Below, piece by piece: positions 19,962 through 26,991 of a DNA stretch of 40,701 nucleotides. The position numbers and the translations under genes are program-made. Below the pieces are notes generated by a model. That model did not search any database, was not told the origin of the DNA, and was given only the letters and a program-made list of their open reading frames with translations. The stretch is from CAZOWW01 sp964583765 (GTDB lineage: Bacteria > Actinomycetota > Actinomycetes > Actinomycetales > Kineosporiaceae). Positions within the stretch are counted from its first letter, which is position 1. Each line of letters starts with the position of its first letter. The stretch covers positions 1-40,701 of the forward strand of contig CAZOWW010000037.1 of the NCBI GenBank assembly GCA_964583765.1, read 5' to 3'.

Positions 19962-22748
19962 ATGTCCGTCCCCTTGTCCGCGTTCCGGCCACGGCGCTCC
20001 CTGCGCCGGGTCGCGACTCTCCTCACGGGCGCCCTGACCGGTGCCGCGATCATGGCGATCCCGACGGCGAGCCCGGCGCACGCAGCCACGTTCAACTACG
20101 CCGAGGCGCTGCAGAAGTCCCTCTGGTTCTACGAGGCACAGCGCTCGGGCGCGCTCCCCGCCGACAACCGCGTCTCCTGGCGCGGCAACTCGGGGATGAG
20201 CGACGGCTCCGACGTCGGTCTCGACCTGACCGGTGGCTACTACGACGCCGGTGACCACGTGAAGTTCGGCCTGCCCATGGCCTTCACCACCACCATGCTC
20301 GCCTGGGGTGGCCTGGACTACGGCGACGCCTACGCCAAGGCCGGCCAGCTCGACTACCTCAAGCGCGACATCAAGTGGGCCACCGACTACTTCATCAAGG
20401 CACACCCCTCCGCCAACGTGCTCTACGGGCAGGTCGGCAAGGGCGATGACGACCACAAGTGGTGGGGTCCGGCCGAGGCCATGAAGATGGCGCGACCCGC
20501 TTACAAGATCGACACCAGTTGCCCGGGCTCCGACCTGGCCGGGGAGACCGCCGCCGCGATGGCGTCCAGCTCCATGCTGTTCAAGAGCAGCGACCCCAGC
20601 TACGCGAGCACCCTGCTGACGCACGCCAAGCAGCTGTACTCCTTCGCCGACAACTACCGCGGCCTGTACAGCAACTGCATCACCGACGCCGCGGGGTACT
20701 ACAAGTCCTGGGGCACCTACTGGGACGAGCTGATCTGGGGCGCGATCTGGCTGTACAAGGCCACCGGCGACACGTCCTACCTGACCAAGGCCCAGTCCTA
20801 CTACTCGAACCTGGGCACCGAGCCCCAGACGACCACTCACAAGTACAAGTGGACGATCAACTGGGAGGACAAGTCCTTCGGTGACTACGTCCTGCTCGCC
20901 GAGCTGACCGGGAACCAGACCTACACCGACGACGCGAACCGGTGGCTGGACTGGTGGACGACCGGCGTGAACGGCGCCAAGGTCACCTACTCCCCCGGCG
21001 GCGAGGCCTGGCTGGACACCTGGGGCTCGCTCCGTTACGCCGCCAACACCGCGTTCGTCGCCCTGGACTACTCGGACCAGCTGACCAACGACGCGACGCG
21101 CAAGAAGACCTACCACGACTTCGCCAAGCGCCAGATCGACTACGACCTCGGTGACAACCCGCGCAACGCCAGCTTCGTCGTGGGCTTCGGGACGAGCTCG
21201 CCGCACAACGTGCACCACCGCACCGCGCACGGCTCCTGGTCGGACAACATCAACGACCCGGTGGACAGCCGGCACACCCTCTACGGGGCGCTGGTCGGCG
21301 GCCCGTCGTCGGCGAACGACTCCTACACCGACAGCCGCAACGACTACACGATGAACGAGGTCGCGGACGACTACAACGCCGCCTTCACCGGCGCGCTGGT
21401 CCGGCTCTACAACGAGTACGGCGGCTCGACCCTGGCCAGCTTCCCGCCCAAGGAGACCCCGGACGGCCCCGAGGAGTTCGTGCAGACCTCGGTCAACTCC
21501 GCCGGTTCGACCTTCACCGAGATCAAGGCCTACATCCTCAACAAGTCGGCCTGGCCCGCGCGGGTGCTGACCAACGGCACGTTCCGCTACTACTTCACCC
21601 TCGACGGGGACACCACGGCCTCCGACCTCACCGTCACCCAGAACTACGCCAGTGACGGCTGCAGCGCCCTGAGCGGCAAGATCACCCAGTGGACCGGGAA
21701 CATCTACTACCTGCCGGTCACCTGCGCCGACGTGCGCCCGGCCGGGCAGTCGGACTACCGCCGGGAGATCCAGTTCCGGATCACCAGCGCCAAGACCTGG
21801 GACCCGACCAACGACTGGTCGTACACAGGCATCCCGACCACGCCCGGCACCACGCCGGCCGACGCCGCGGACACCCCGCTCTACGACGGCTCCACCAAGG
21901 TCTGGGGCAACGAGCCCGAGGGCACCGTGACGACCACGACCAAGCCGGTCACCACGACCACGACGACGACCACTCGTCCGGTGACCACGACGACCACCAC
22001 GACCACCAAGCCGGTCACGACCACGACCACCACGACCCGTCCGGTCACGACCACGACCACCACGACCACCAAGCCGGTCACGACCACGACCACCACGACG
22101 ACGGCCTGTGATTCGCTGGCCCCGACCGGGACGCTCAGCTCGGCCACGACGACCTCGCTGACGTTCTCGTTCTCCGCGCCGTACGCGAACTCGTGCAGCA
22201 CCGGGGGGATCACGAAGATCACGCTGCTCACCGGCGCCGGTGGCACTCTCGTGGCCACCGGTTCAGGTACGGCGGGGGCGACCTCCGGCACCATCACGAT
22301 CAACGGCCTGACGCCCGGGACGACGTACTACGCGACGATCGGCATCTCGAACTCCGGCTTCGGCGGGACGATCGGCAACGTCAGCACGCTGTCCGCCACG
22401 ACGACCACCACGACGACCACGACGACCACGACCAGTGGCGGCACGGGCAAGGTCTGCTCGGCGGCGTATGCGGTGAGCGGTCAGTGGACCGGTGGGTTCC
22501 AGGGTGCGGTCACGGTGACCGCGGGGACCAGCGCGATCAGTGGCTGGAAGGTGAGCTGGACGTTCGCCAACGGTCAGACGATCAGCCAGGCCTGGAGCGC
22601 GACCGTGACCAGCAGCGGTTCGGCGGTCACGGCGACCAACCTGTCCTGGAACGGTGCCCTGGGCGCCGGGGCGAACACCAGCTTCGGGTTCCTGGGCAGC
22701 TGGAACGGCACCAACTCCGTGCCCACGCTCACCTGCACCGCGAGCTGA
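19962..22748 (+). CDS. Processive endoglucanase-type cellulase, GH9-CBM3c-Fn3-CBM2
   Basis: A 928-residue secreted cellulase. Start ATG 19962 follows GGAG. Export signal to about residue 41 (SPAHA). GH9 catalytic domain about 43-490 begins FNYAEALQKSLWFYEAQRSG. It holds GGYYDAGDHVKFGLP (catalytic Asp pair near 95-100), VHHRTAHGSW (near 416) and NEVADDYNAAFTGAL (acid Glu near 465). A CBM3c module, about 503-650, starts FVQTSVNSAGSTFTEIKAYI; in related enzymes it feeds single cellulose chains into the active site. A (KP/RP)VTTTT linker follows, then an Fn3-like domain about 713-805, a Thr linker, and CBM2 831-928 (CSAAYAVSGQWTGGF to CTAS). The layout resembles Thermobifida Cel9A; processivity is inferred from that. 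A terminator follows. Confidence 0.95.
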   Translation: MSVPLSAFRPRRSLRRVATLLTGALTGAAIMAIPTASPAHAATFNYAEALQKSLWFYEAQRSGALPADNRVSWRGNSGMSDGSDVGLDLTGGYYDAGDHVKFGLPMAFTTTMLAWGGLDYGDAYAKAGQLDYLKRDIKWATDYFIKAHPSANVLYGQVGKGDDDHKWWGPAEAMKMARPAYKIDTSCPGSDLAGETAAAMASSSMLFKSSDPSYASTLLTHAKQLYSFADNYRGLYSNCITDAAGYYKSWGTYWDELIWGAIWLYKATGDTSYLTKAQSYYSNLGTEPQTTTHKYKWTINWEDKSFGDYVLLAELTGNQTYTDDANRWLDWWTTGVNGAKVTYSPGGEAWLDTWGSLRYAANTAFVALDYSDQLTNDATRKKTYHDFAKRQIDYDLGDNPRNASFVVGFGTSSPHNVHHRTAHGSWSDNINDPVDSRHTLYGALVGGPSSANDSYTDSRNDYTMNEVADDYNAAFTGALVRLYNEYGGSTLASFPPKETPDGPEEFVQTSVNSAGSTFTEIKAYILNKSAWPARVLTNGTFRYYFTLDGDTTASDLTVTQNYASDGCSALSGKITQWTGNIYYLPVTCADVRPAGQSDYRREIQFRITSAKTWDPTNDWSYTGIPTTPGTTPADAADTPLYDGSTKVWGNEPEGTVTTTTKPVTTTTTTTTRPVTTTTTTTTKPVTTTTTTTRPVTTTTTTTTKPVTTTTTTTTACDSLAPTGTLSSATTTSLTFSFSAPYANSCSTGGITKITLLTGAGGTLVATGSGTAGATSGTITINGLTPGTTYYATIGISNSGFGGTIGNVSTLSATTTTTTTTTTTTSGGTGKVCSAAYAVSGQWTGGFQGAVTVTAGTSAISGWKVSWTFANGQTISQAWSATVTSSGSAVTATNLSWNGALGAGANTSFGFLGSWNGTNSVPTLTCTAS
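21927..22103 (+). repeat. ACC/ACG-type minisatellite encoding the Thr-Pro linker
   Basis: About 175 bp of ACGACCACC-like triplets broken by CGTCCGGTC or AAGCCGGTC give repeated TTTTTT(R/K)PV. A shorter run (22396-22435) encodes the second linker. The same type of repeat, inverted, is in the xylanase gene at about 8101-8240. Confidence 0.9.
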
Positions 22749-22813
22749 GCCACGGCACCACCTGAGCACCACGGCACCACCTGCGCACCACCTGCACCAC
22801 GCACCACCACGGC

Positions 22814-22843
22814 GGGCCGCCCCGGGATCTCCCGAGGCGGCCC
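22814..22843 (+). terminator. GH9 terminator
   Basis: GGGCCGCC (22814-22821) pairs with GGCGGCCC (22836-22843); after one mismatch CGGG pairs with CCCG around an ATCT loop. It lies 66 bp past the GH9 stop. Confidence 0.75.
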
Positions 22844-23009
22844 GACCGCTGTCGGCAGCGGTGACCCCAGGACCGTGTGCCGTCCACAGTCACTCCGCGG
22901 GCCTGGTCACCTGCCGGTCCACAATCACCTCACGGGCACGGCACCTCACGGGGCACGGTCACCTCCCCGCAATGCGCCTGGCATGCCGCTGAACGCTGGG
23001 CTGGCTAGC
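22844..23009. other. Upstream region of codB with 16-17-bp tandem repeat
   Basis: CACCTCACGGGCACGG (22926-22941) is followed at once by CACCTCACGGGGCACGG (22942-22958) and a partial third CACCTC. TAGCGT (23006-23011) could be a -10 element for codB, but no good -35 is seen. There is no gene here. Confidence 0.45.
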
Positions 23010-23096
23010 GTGAGGGCGACCGATGCCCGTCGGCTCCCTCACCCCCGCCCGGACCGGCAGGGTCCTTGCGCGCCGTCCTGCCAGGAAGGACCCCCA
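23010..23096 (+). promoter_or_regulatory. Candidate riboswitch or attenuator-like leader of codB
   Basis: An 87-nt leader with an ordered hairpin and two alternatives. Helix C: GTGAGGG/CCCTCAC (23010-23016 with 23036-23042) encloses CCGA/TCGG (23020-23023 with 23030-23033). Helix A: GGCAGG/CCTGCC (23056-23061 with 23077-23082) leaves the Shine-Dalgarno AGGAAGGA (23083-23090) free. Helix B: GGGTCCTT/AAGGACCC (23060-23067 with 23086-23093) buries it, ending three bases before the ATG. A and B share bases 23060-23061 and cannot both form as a simple fold. This is the layout of a translational switch. It lacks TPP-riboswitch landmarks (CTGAGA), and I do not recognise a known class. Confidence 0.5.
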
Positions 23097-24539
23097 ATGA
23101 CCCCCACCAGTACCGGTGCCGTCCCTCCGGCGTACCCGGTCGAACGGACCGGTCTGGTCCGCGAGGGCGCCTACGGCAGCAAGATTGCCGCAGTGGAGCC
23201 CGGTGGCGCCGAGTTCATCCCGCTGCCTGAACGTCACGGACGCCCTCGTTCGCTCTTCTGGACCTGGATGTCCCCCAATCTGGAGTTCGCCACGGTCCAG
23301 GTGGGTGTCATCTCCGTCCTGTACTTCGGCCAGACCCTGTGGCAGGCAGTGCTGGCGATCGTCCTCGGCTCGGCTCTGGGCTCGCTGAGCCACGGCCTGT
23401 TGGGGGCGCGGGGCCCGTTCTTCGGCGTGCCGCAGATGATCCTGTCCCGCATCCCCTTCGGCTACCGGGGCAATGTCCTCCCGGCCGGTCTGAACGCCCT
23501 GACCGCGGGGATCGGCTGGTTCGCCGTGAACAGTGTCAGCGGCGCGCTGGCGCTCAACTCCCTGTGCGGCCTGCCCAAGCCCGTGGCCCTGCTCCTCGTG
23601 GTGGTGGCCCAGATCACCGTCGCGTTCCTCGGGCACAACCTCGTGCACGCCTTCGAGCGATTCGCCTTCCCGGTGCTCGCCCTGGCCTTCGTGCTCGCCT
23701 GCGTGGTGGTCCTGCCCAAGACCCACCCCTCGGCCGCGGCGGGCGGCGGCGGGGTGGGCGGATTCCTCATCTCCCTCGGCGCGGTGTTCGGCTACGCCGC
23801 CGGCTGGAACCCCTACGCGGCCGACTACACGCGTTATCTCCCGCAGGACACCTCCCGACGCCGGACGGCCCTGGCCGGCGGACTGGGCGTGTTCGTCTCC
23901 TGTGTCGTCCTGGAGGTGCTCGGCGCGGCCTCGGCCACCCTCGCCGCTCCCCCCGGCGCCTCGGCCACCTCGGCGTTCACCCACCCCATGCCGACCGCCG
24001 TCGCGGATCTCGTCCTCTTCGCGATCGCCCTGGGCGCCGTCTCCGCGAACGCGCTCAACGTCTACTCCGGCACCATGTCCTTCCTGGCGCTCGGCTTCCG
24101 GGTCCCCCTGGCCCTGCGCCGGGCCATCGTCGCCCTCGGCTTCGGCGCGATCGGCTTCGTCCTGGCGCTCTACGGGCTCGGGCACGTCGACACCTACGAG
24201 AACTTCCTGCTGGTCATCGCCTACTGGATCAGCCCGTGGCTCGGGGTCTACTTCACCGATCAGTTCCTGCGACGGCGGCACCGGGTGGACGGGTTCCTGT
24301 TCGATCCGCAGCACAACCCGTGGGCAGGTTGGGTGGCCATGGCGGTCTCGATGGCCCTGTCGATCTCCCTGTTCTCCTGCCAGACGCAGTTCACCGGGCT
24401 GATCGCCCGCCACGTACCCCAGATCGGGGACATCGCCTTCGAGATCGGATTCCTGCTGGCCGCCCTCGGCTACTGGGCGCTCTACCGCGTCCAGCGGCCC
24501 GAGGAGGACGAGGTCATGGTCATCGCCGCAGGAAGGTGA
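23097..24539 (+). CDS. codB: NCS1 family nucleobase permease (cytosine permease type)
   Basis: A 480-residue membrane transporter of the nucleobase:cation symporter-1 family. The N-terminus has the conserved opening WTWMSPNLEFATVQVG; further marks are GPFFGVPQMILSRIPFGYRG, FAVNSVSGALALN, YAAGWNPYAADYTRYLP and NVYSGTMSFLALG, with about 12 membrane segments. Start ATG 23097 has AGGAAGGA upstream. It likely imports cytosine or a related base for the convergent deaminase: the two stop codons lie inside each other's gene, giving a 20-bp tail overlap (24520-24539). The leader can fold in two ways over the ribosome-binding site. Substrate is inferred from family and neighbour; hydroxymethylpyrimidine or purines remain possible. 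Confidence 0.85.
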   Translation: MTPTSTGAVPPAYPVERTGLVREGAYGSKIAAVEPGGAEFIPLPERHGRPRSLFWTWMSPNLEFATVQVGVISVLYFGQTLWQAVLAIVLGSALGSLSHGLLGARGPFFGVPQMILSRIPFGYRGNVLPAGLNALTAGIGWFAVNSVSGALALNSLCGLPKPVALLLVVVAQITVAFLGHNLVHAFERFAFPVLALAFVLACVVVLPKTHPSAAAGGGGVGGFLISLGAVFGYAAGWNPYAADYTRYLPQDTSRRRTALAGGLGVFVSCVVLEVLGAASATLAAPPGASATSAFTHPMPTAVADLVLFAIALGAVSANALNVYSGTMSFLALGFRVPLALRRAIVALGFGAIGFVLALYGLGHVDTYENFLLVIAYWISPWLGVYFTDQFLRRRHRVDGFLFDPQHNPWAGWVAMAVSMALSISLFSCQTQFTGLIARHVPQIGDIAFEIGFLLAALGYWALYRVQRPEEDEVMVIAAGR

Positions 24540-25899
24540 CCTCCTCGGTCCGGCCGTCGACCGTCACGGTGGTCCGCGCGGGCCGGGTACGCGCCACGAC
24601 CCGGCCCGCGCGGACCACGAGGTACCGCGGAGCCACGCGGCGGATCACGTCGACGGCACTCGGGGCGTCGAAGGCGACGAGATCCGCCGGGCCCCCCACC
24701 CGCAATCCGCCACTGTCCACCCCCAGGGCTCGGGCCGGGTTCGTGGTGACCATCTCCAACAGGTACGGCAGTTCCTCGGCACCGCTCAGGTGACCCAGGT
24801 GCGCCAGGACGAAGGCCGCCTGCACCGGATCACCGAAGCCCAGCGGGTACCAGGGATCCATCACCGAGTCGTGCCCGACGGCGACGTTCACACCGGCCGC
24901 GAGCAACTCCTTCACCCGGGTGTGTCCCCGACGGACCGGACCGGCGTCGAACCGTCCCTGCAGCACGGCGTTGTCCAAGGGATTCGTCACCATGTGCAGA
25001 CCGGCCCGCGCGATATTCGAGACCAACCGCGAGGCATAGGCATTGTTGTAGGAGTGCATGGCGGTGGTGTGGCTGGCCGTCACTCGCCCTGACATTCCGC
25101 GCCGGATGGTCTCGGCGACCATGACCTCGACGAACCGCGAGTGATCGTCGTCGGTCTCATCGCAGTGAATGTCCACCCGCAGCCCGGCCTCCTCGGCGAG
25201 CGCGAAGACGAACCGCACCGACTCGACGCCGTCCTCCCTCGTCAGCTCGAAGTGCGGGATTCCGCCGACCGCGTCGACGCCTCGGGAGACGGCTCGGCGC
25301 ATCAGCTCCGTCCCGCCCTCGAACCCGAGGATCCCCTGCTGCGGGAAGGCCACGAGCTGTAGGTCGATCAAGCCACGGAACTCCTCCCGGAGCGCCGTGA
25401 GGGCCACGAGGGCCCGCAGCTGCGGGTCGCACACGTCGACGTGGCTGCGCACGGCGAGCACCCCGCAGGCGAGCTGCCAGCGCAGCACCTCCCGGGCGCG
25501 CCGGGCGACATCCTCCACGGTGAGGGTCCGCACCCGCTCGCCCCAGATCGCGATGCCCTCGAACAGGGACCCCGAGACGTTCTGCCGGGGCTGCCCGACG
25601 GTCAGCACGGCGTCGAGGTGAATGTGGGGCTCGACCAGCGGCGGGGTGACCAGGCGCCCCTCGAGATCGATCTCCTCCCGTTCGAGCTCCTCCGACTCGG
25701 CGTGTTCCTCGAGCAGCCGATCGAGCTCGCCCGACCGCAACCCGGCTCCGATCGCGGCGATGCGCCCGCCCGCGAGCACGAGGTCGACCGGCCCGGAGCG
25801 GGCCCCGGGTCCTGCCGCCGGACCGCCACCGGGCCTGGGACGTCCGGGCGCCGTCGGGGCCGGGACGAACAGCTGGGCATTGCGCAGCACGAGGGTCAT
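24520..25899 (-). CDS. codA: Cytosine deaminase-like amidohydrolase
   Basis: A 459-residue metal-dependent amidohydrolase very like E. coli CodA, which deaminates cytosine to uracil. Metal and active-site residues are visible: His92/His94 in VEPHIHLDAVLTVGQP, Gln in LQLVAFPQQGIL, His245 and Glu248 in DIHCDETDDDHSRFVE, His277 in TASHTTAMHSYNNAY, and Asp344 in GHDSVMDPWYPLG. The residue after that Asp is Ser345, where E. coli CodA has Asp314, a position known to tune substrate choice. Residues 12-37 are a Pro/Gly-rich insert. Start ATG 25899 follows GGGAGAG. Convergent, overlapping the permease gene by 20 bp. It may act on cytosine or on a related base. Confidence 0.88.
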   Translation of the reverse strand: MTLVLRNAQLFVPAPTAPGRPRPGGGPAAGPGARSGPVDLVLAGGRIAAIGAGLRSGELDRLLEEHAESEELEREEIDLEGRLVTPPLVEPHIHLDAVLTVGQPRQNVSGSLFEGIAIWGERVRTLTVEDVARRAREVLRWQLACGVLAVRSHVDVCDPQLRALVALTALREEFRGLIDLQLVAFPQQGILGFEGGTELMRRAVSRGVDAVGGIPHFELTREDGVESVRFVFALAEEAGLRVDIHCDETDDDHSRFVEVMVAETIRRGMSGRVTASHTTAMHSYNNAYASRLVSNIARAGLHMVTNPLDNAVLQGRFDAGPVRRGHTRVKELLAAGVNVAVGHDSVMDPWYPLGFGDPVQAAFVLAHLGHLSGAEELPYLLEMVTTNPARALGVDSGGLRVGGPADLVAFDAPSAVDVIRRVAPRYLVVRAGRVVARTRPARTTVTVDGRTEEVTFLRR

Positions 25900-26072
25900 C
25901 GCTCTCCCTGCCTGGTCCGACGGCTGCCGGGCCTCGGGGCCATCATGGACGGCGTGACCCCGCCCGCCCGCCTGACCCCGCCGTCCGCGCCGCGGGCGAG
26001 CCGCGAACGAGGTCCGGGGCCAGCGGCACCCGCGGTACGCGCTGCGGGCGTGGAGCCCGCGGCGGACCCGCG

Positions 26073-26858
26073 ATGAACGGCGACCGGCCCCACACCCCCT
26101 CGACCGTCGCGGCCGCCCGGCGACGCCGCCTGGCCTGGGAGGTCGCGCTCGTGCTGGCCCTGTCCCTGGGCAGGTCGGCGGTCTTCGCGGTGCTCGACCT
26201 GCTCGGCAAGGTCACCTCGGGCACGGCGCTCGCGGACCAGCGGGCCGTGCTCAACGCCCCGGCGAGCGACCGCTCCTGGCTCGACCTGTGCTACCAGCTG
26301 GCCGGGCTCGTCCTCGCTCTGGCCCCGGTCGCGCTCGTGGTCTGGCTGCTCGCCGAGCACTCCCGCTCGGCCGCCCGCGCCCTGGGGTTGCACCGTCCCC
26401 GCCTCGCGCACGAGACCGGGCAGGGGCTCCTCCTGGCCGCCGCGATCGGGATTCCGGGCCTGGCCTTCTACGCACTCGGTCGGGCCCTGGGAATCACCGC
26501 GGACGTCATACCGACCACATTGGGCAACCACTGGTGGACCGTGCCCGTGCTCATCGACCAGGCGGCCAGGAACCCGGTTCAGGAGGAGGTGGTCGTGGTG
26601 GTCTACCTGACCGCCCGACAGCGCCGACTAGGCAGGCGATGGCCACCCAACGTCGTCGTATGCGCGACGCTACGTGGCGCATACCATCTGTACCAGGGAT
26701 ACGGACCGTTCCTCGGCAATGCGGTGATGGGTCTCGTGTTCACGGAATGGTTCCGGCGAACCCGCCGACTGCTCCCGCTCGTCATTGCCCACACGTTCTT
26801 GGACCTTGTGTCCTTCGTGGGATACCAAGTCTTCGCCGGACAACTCGGTCTACGCTGA
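26073..26858 (+). CDS. CPBP family intramembrane metalloprotease homologue
   Basis: A 261-residue protein with about six or more membrane segments. The abortive-infection/CAAX-protease (CPBP) motifs are present: Glu171-Glu172 in NPVQEEVVVVVYLT, His205 in RGAYHLYQGYGPFLGNAVMG, and His240/Asp244 in LVIAHTFLDL. The usual EExxxR Arg is not where expected; the arginines come later (TARQRRLG). The EEVVVVxYL form is, from memory, common in one actinobacterial subgroup. Roles in the family range from prenyl-protein processing to bacteriocin self-immunity, and none can be assigned here. The start ATG 26073 lacks a strong ribosome-binding site. It is divergent from codA, with 173 bp between them, and 133 bp upstream of the S53 protease. 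Confidence 0.8.
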   Translation: MNGDRPHTPSTVAAARRRRLAWEVALVLALSLGRSAVFAVLDLLGKVTSGTALADQRAVLNAPASDRSWLDLCYQLAGLVLALAPVALVVWLLAEHSRSAARALGLHRPRLAHETGQGLLLAAAIGIPGLAFYALGRALGITADVIPTTLGNHWWTVPVLIDQAARNPVQEEVVVVVYLTARQRRLGRRWPPNVVVCATLRGAYHLYQGYGPFLGNAVMGLVFTEWFRRTRRLLPLVIAHTFLDLVSFVGYQVFAGQLGLR

Positions 26859-26991
26859 CCGTGGCCACGCAGGTGCATGGGCGCATCTGCGGGCCTCCAG
26901 AGACAGGCGGGGCAGAGGCGCAGCACCGGGAGACTCCTCCGGGGGGTGTGCGTGGGCTTCGCAACGATGTCGTCTTCGAAGGGAAATTCGT

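Noticed and set aside
23010..23096. TPP riboswitch in front of the NCS1 permease (which would suggest a hydroxymethylpyrimidine transporter)
   Set aside because: The CTGAGA and the conserved 3' core of the TPP aptamer are absent.
26859..26991. c-di-AMP or other riboswitch before the S53 protease
   Set aside because: Only short GC hairpins, with none of the conserved ydaO-type core sequence that I know.
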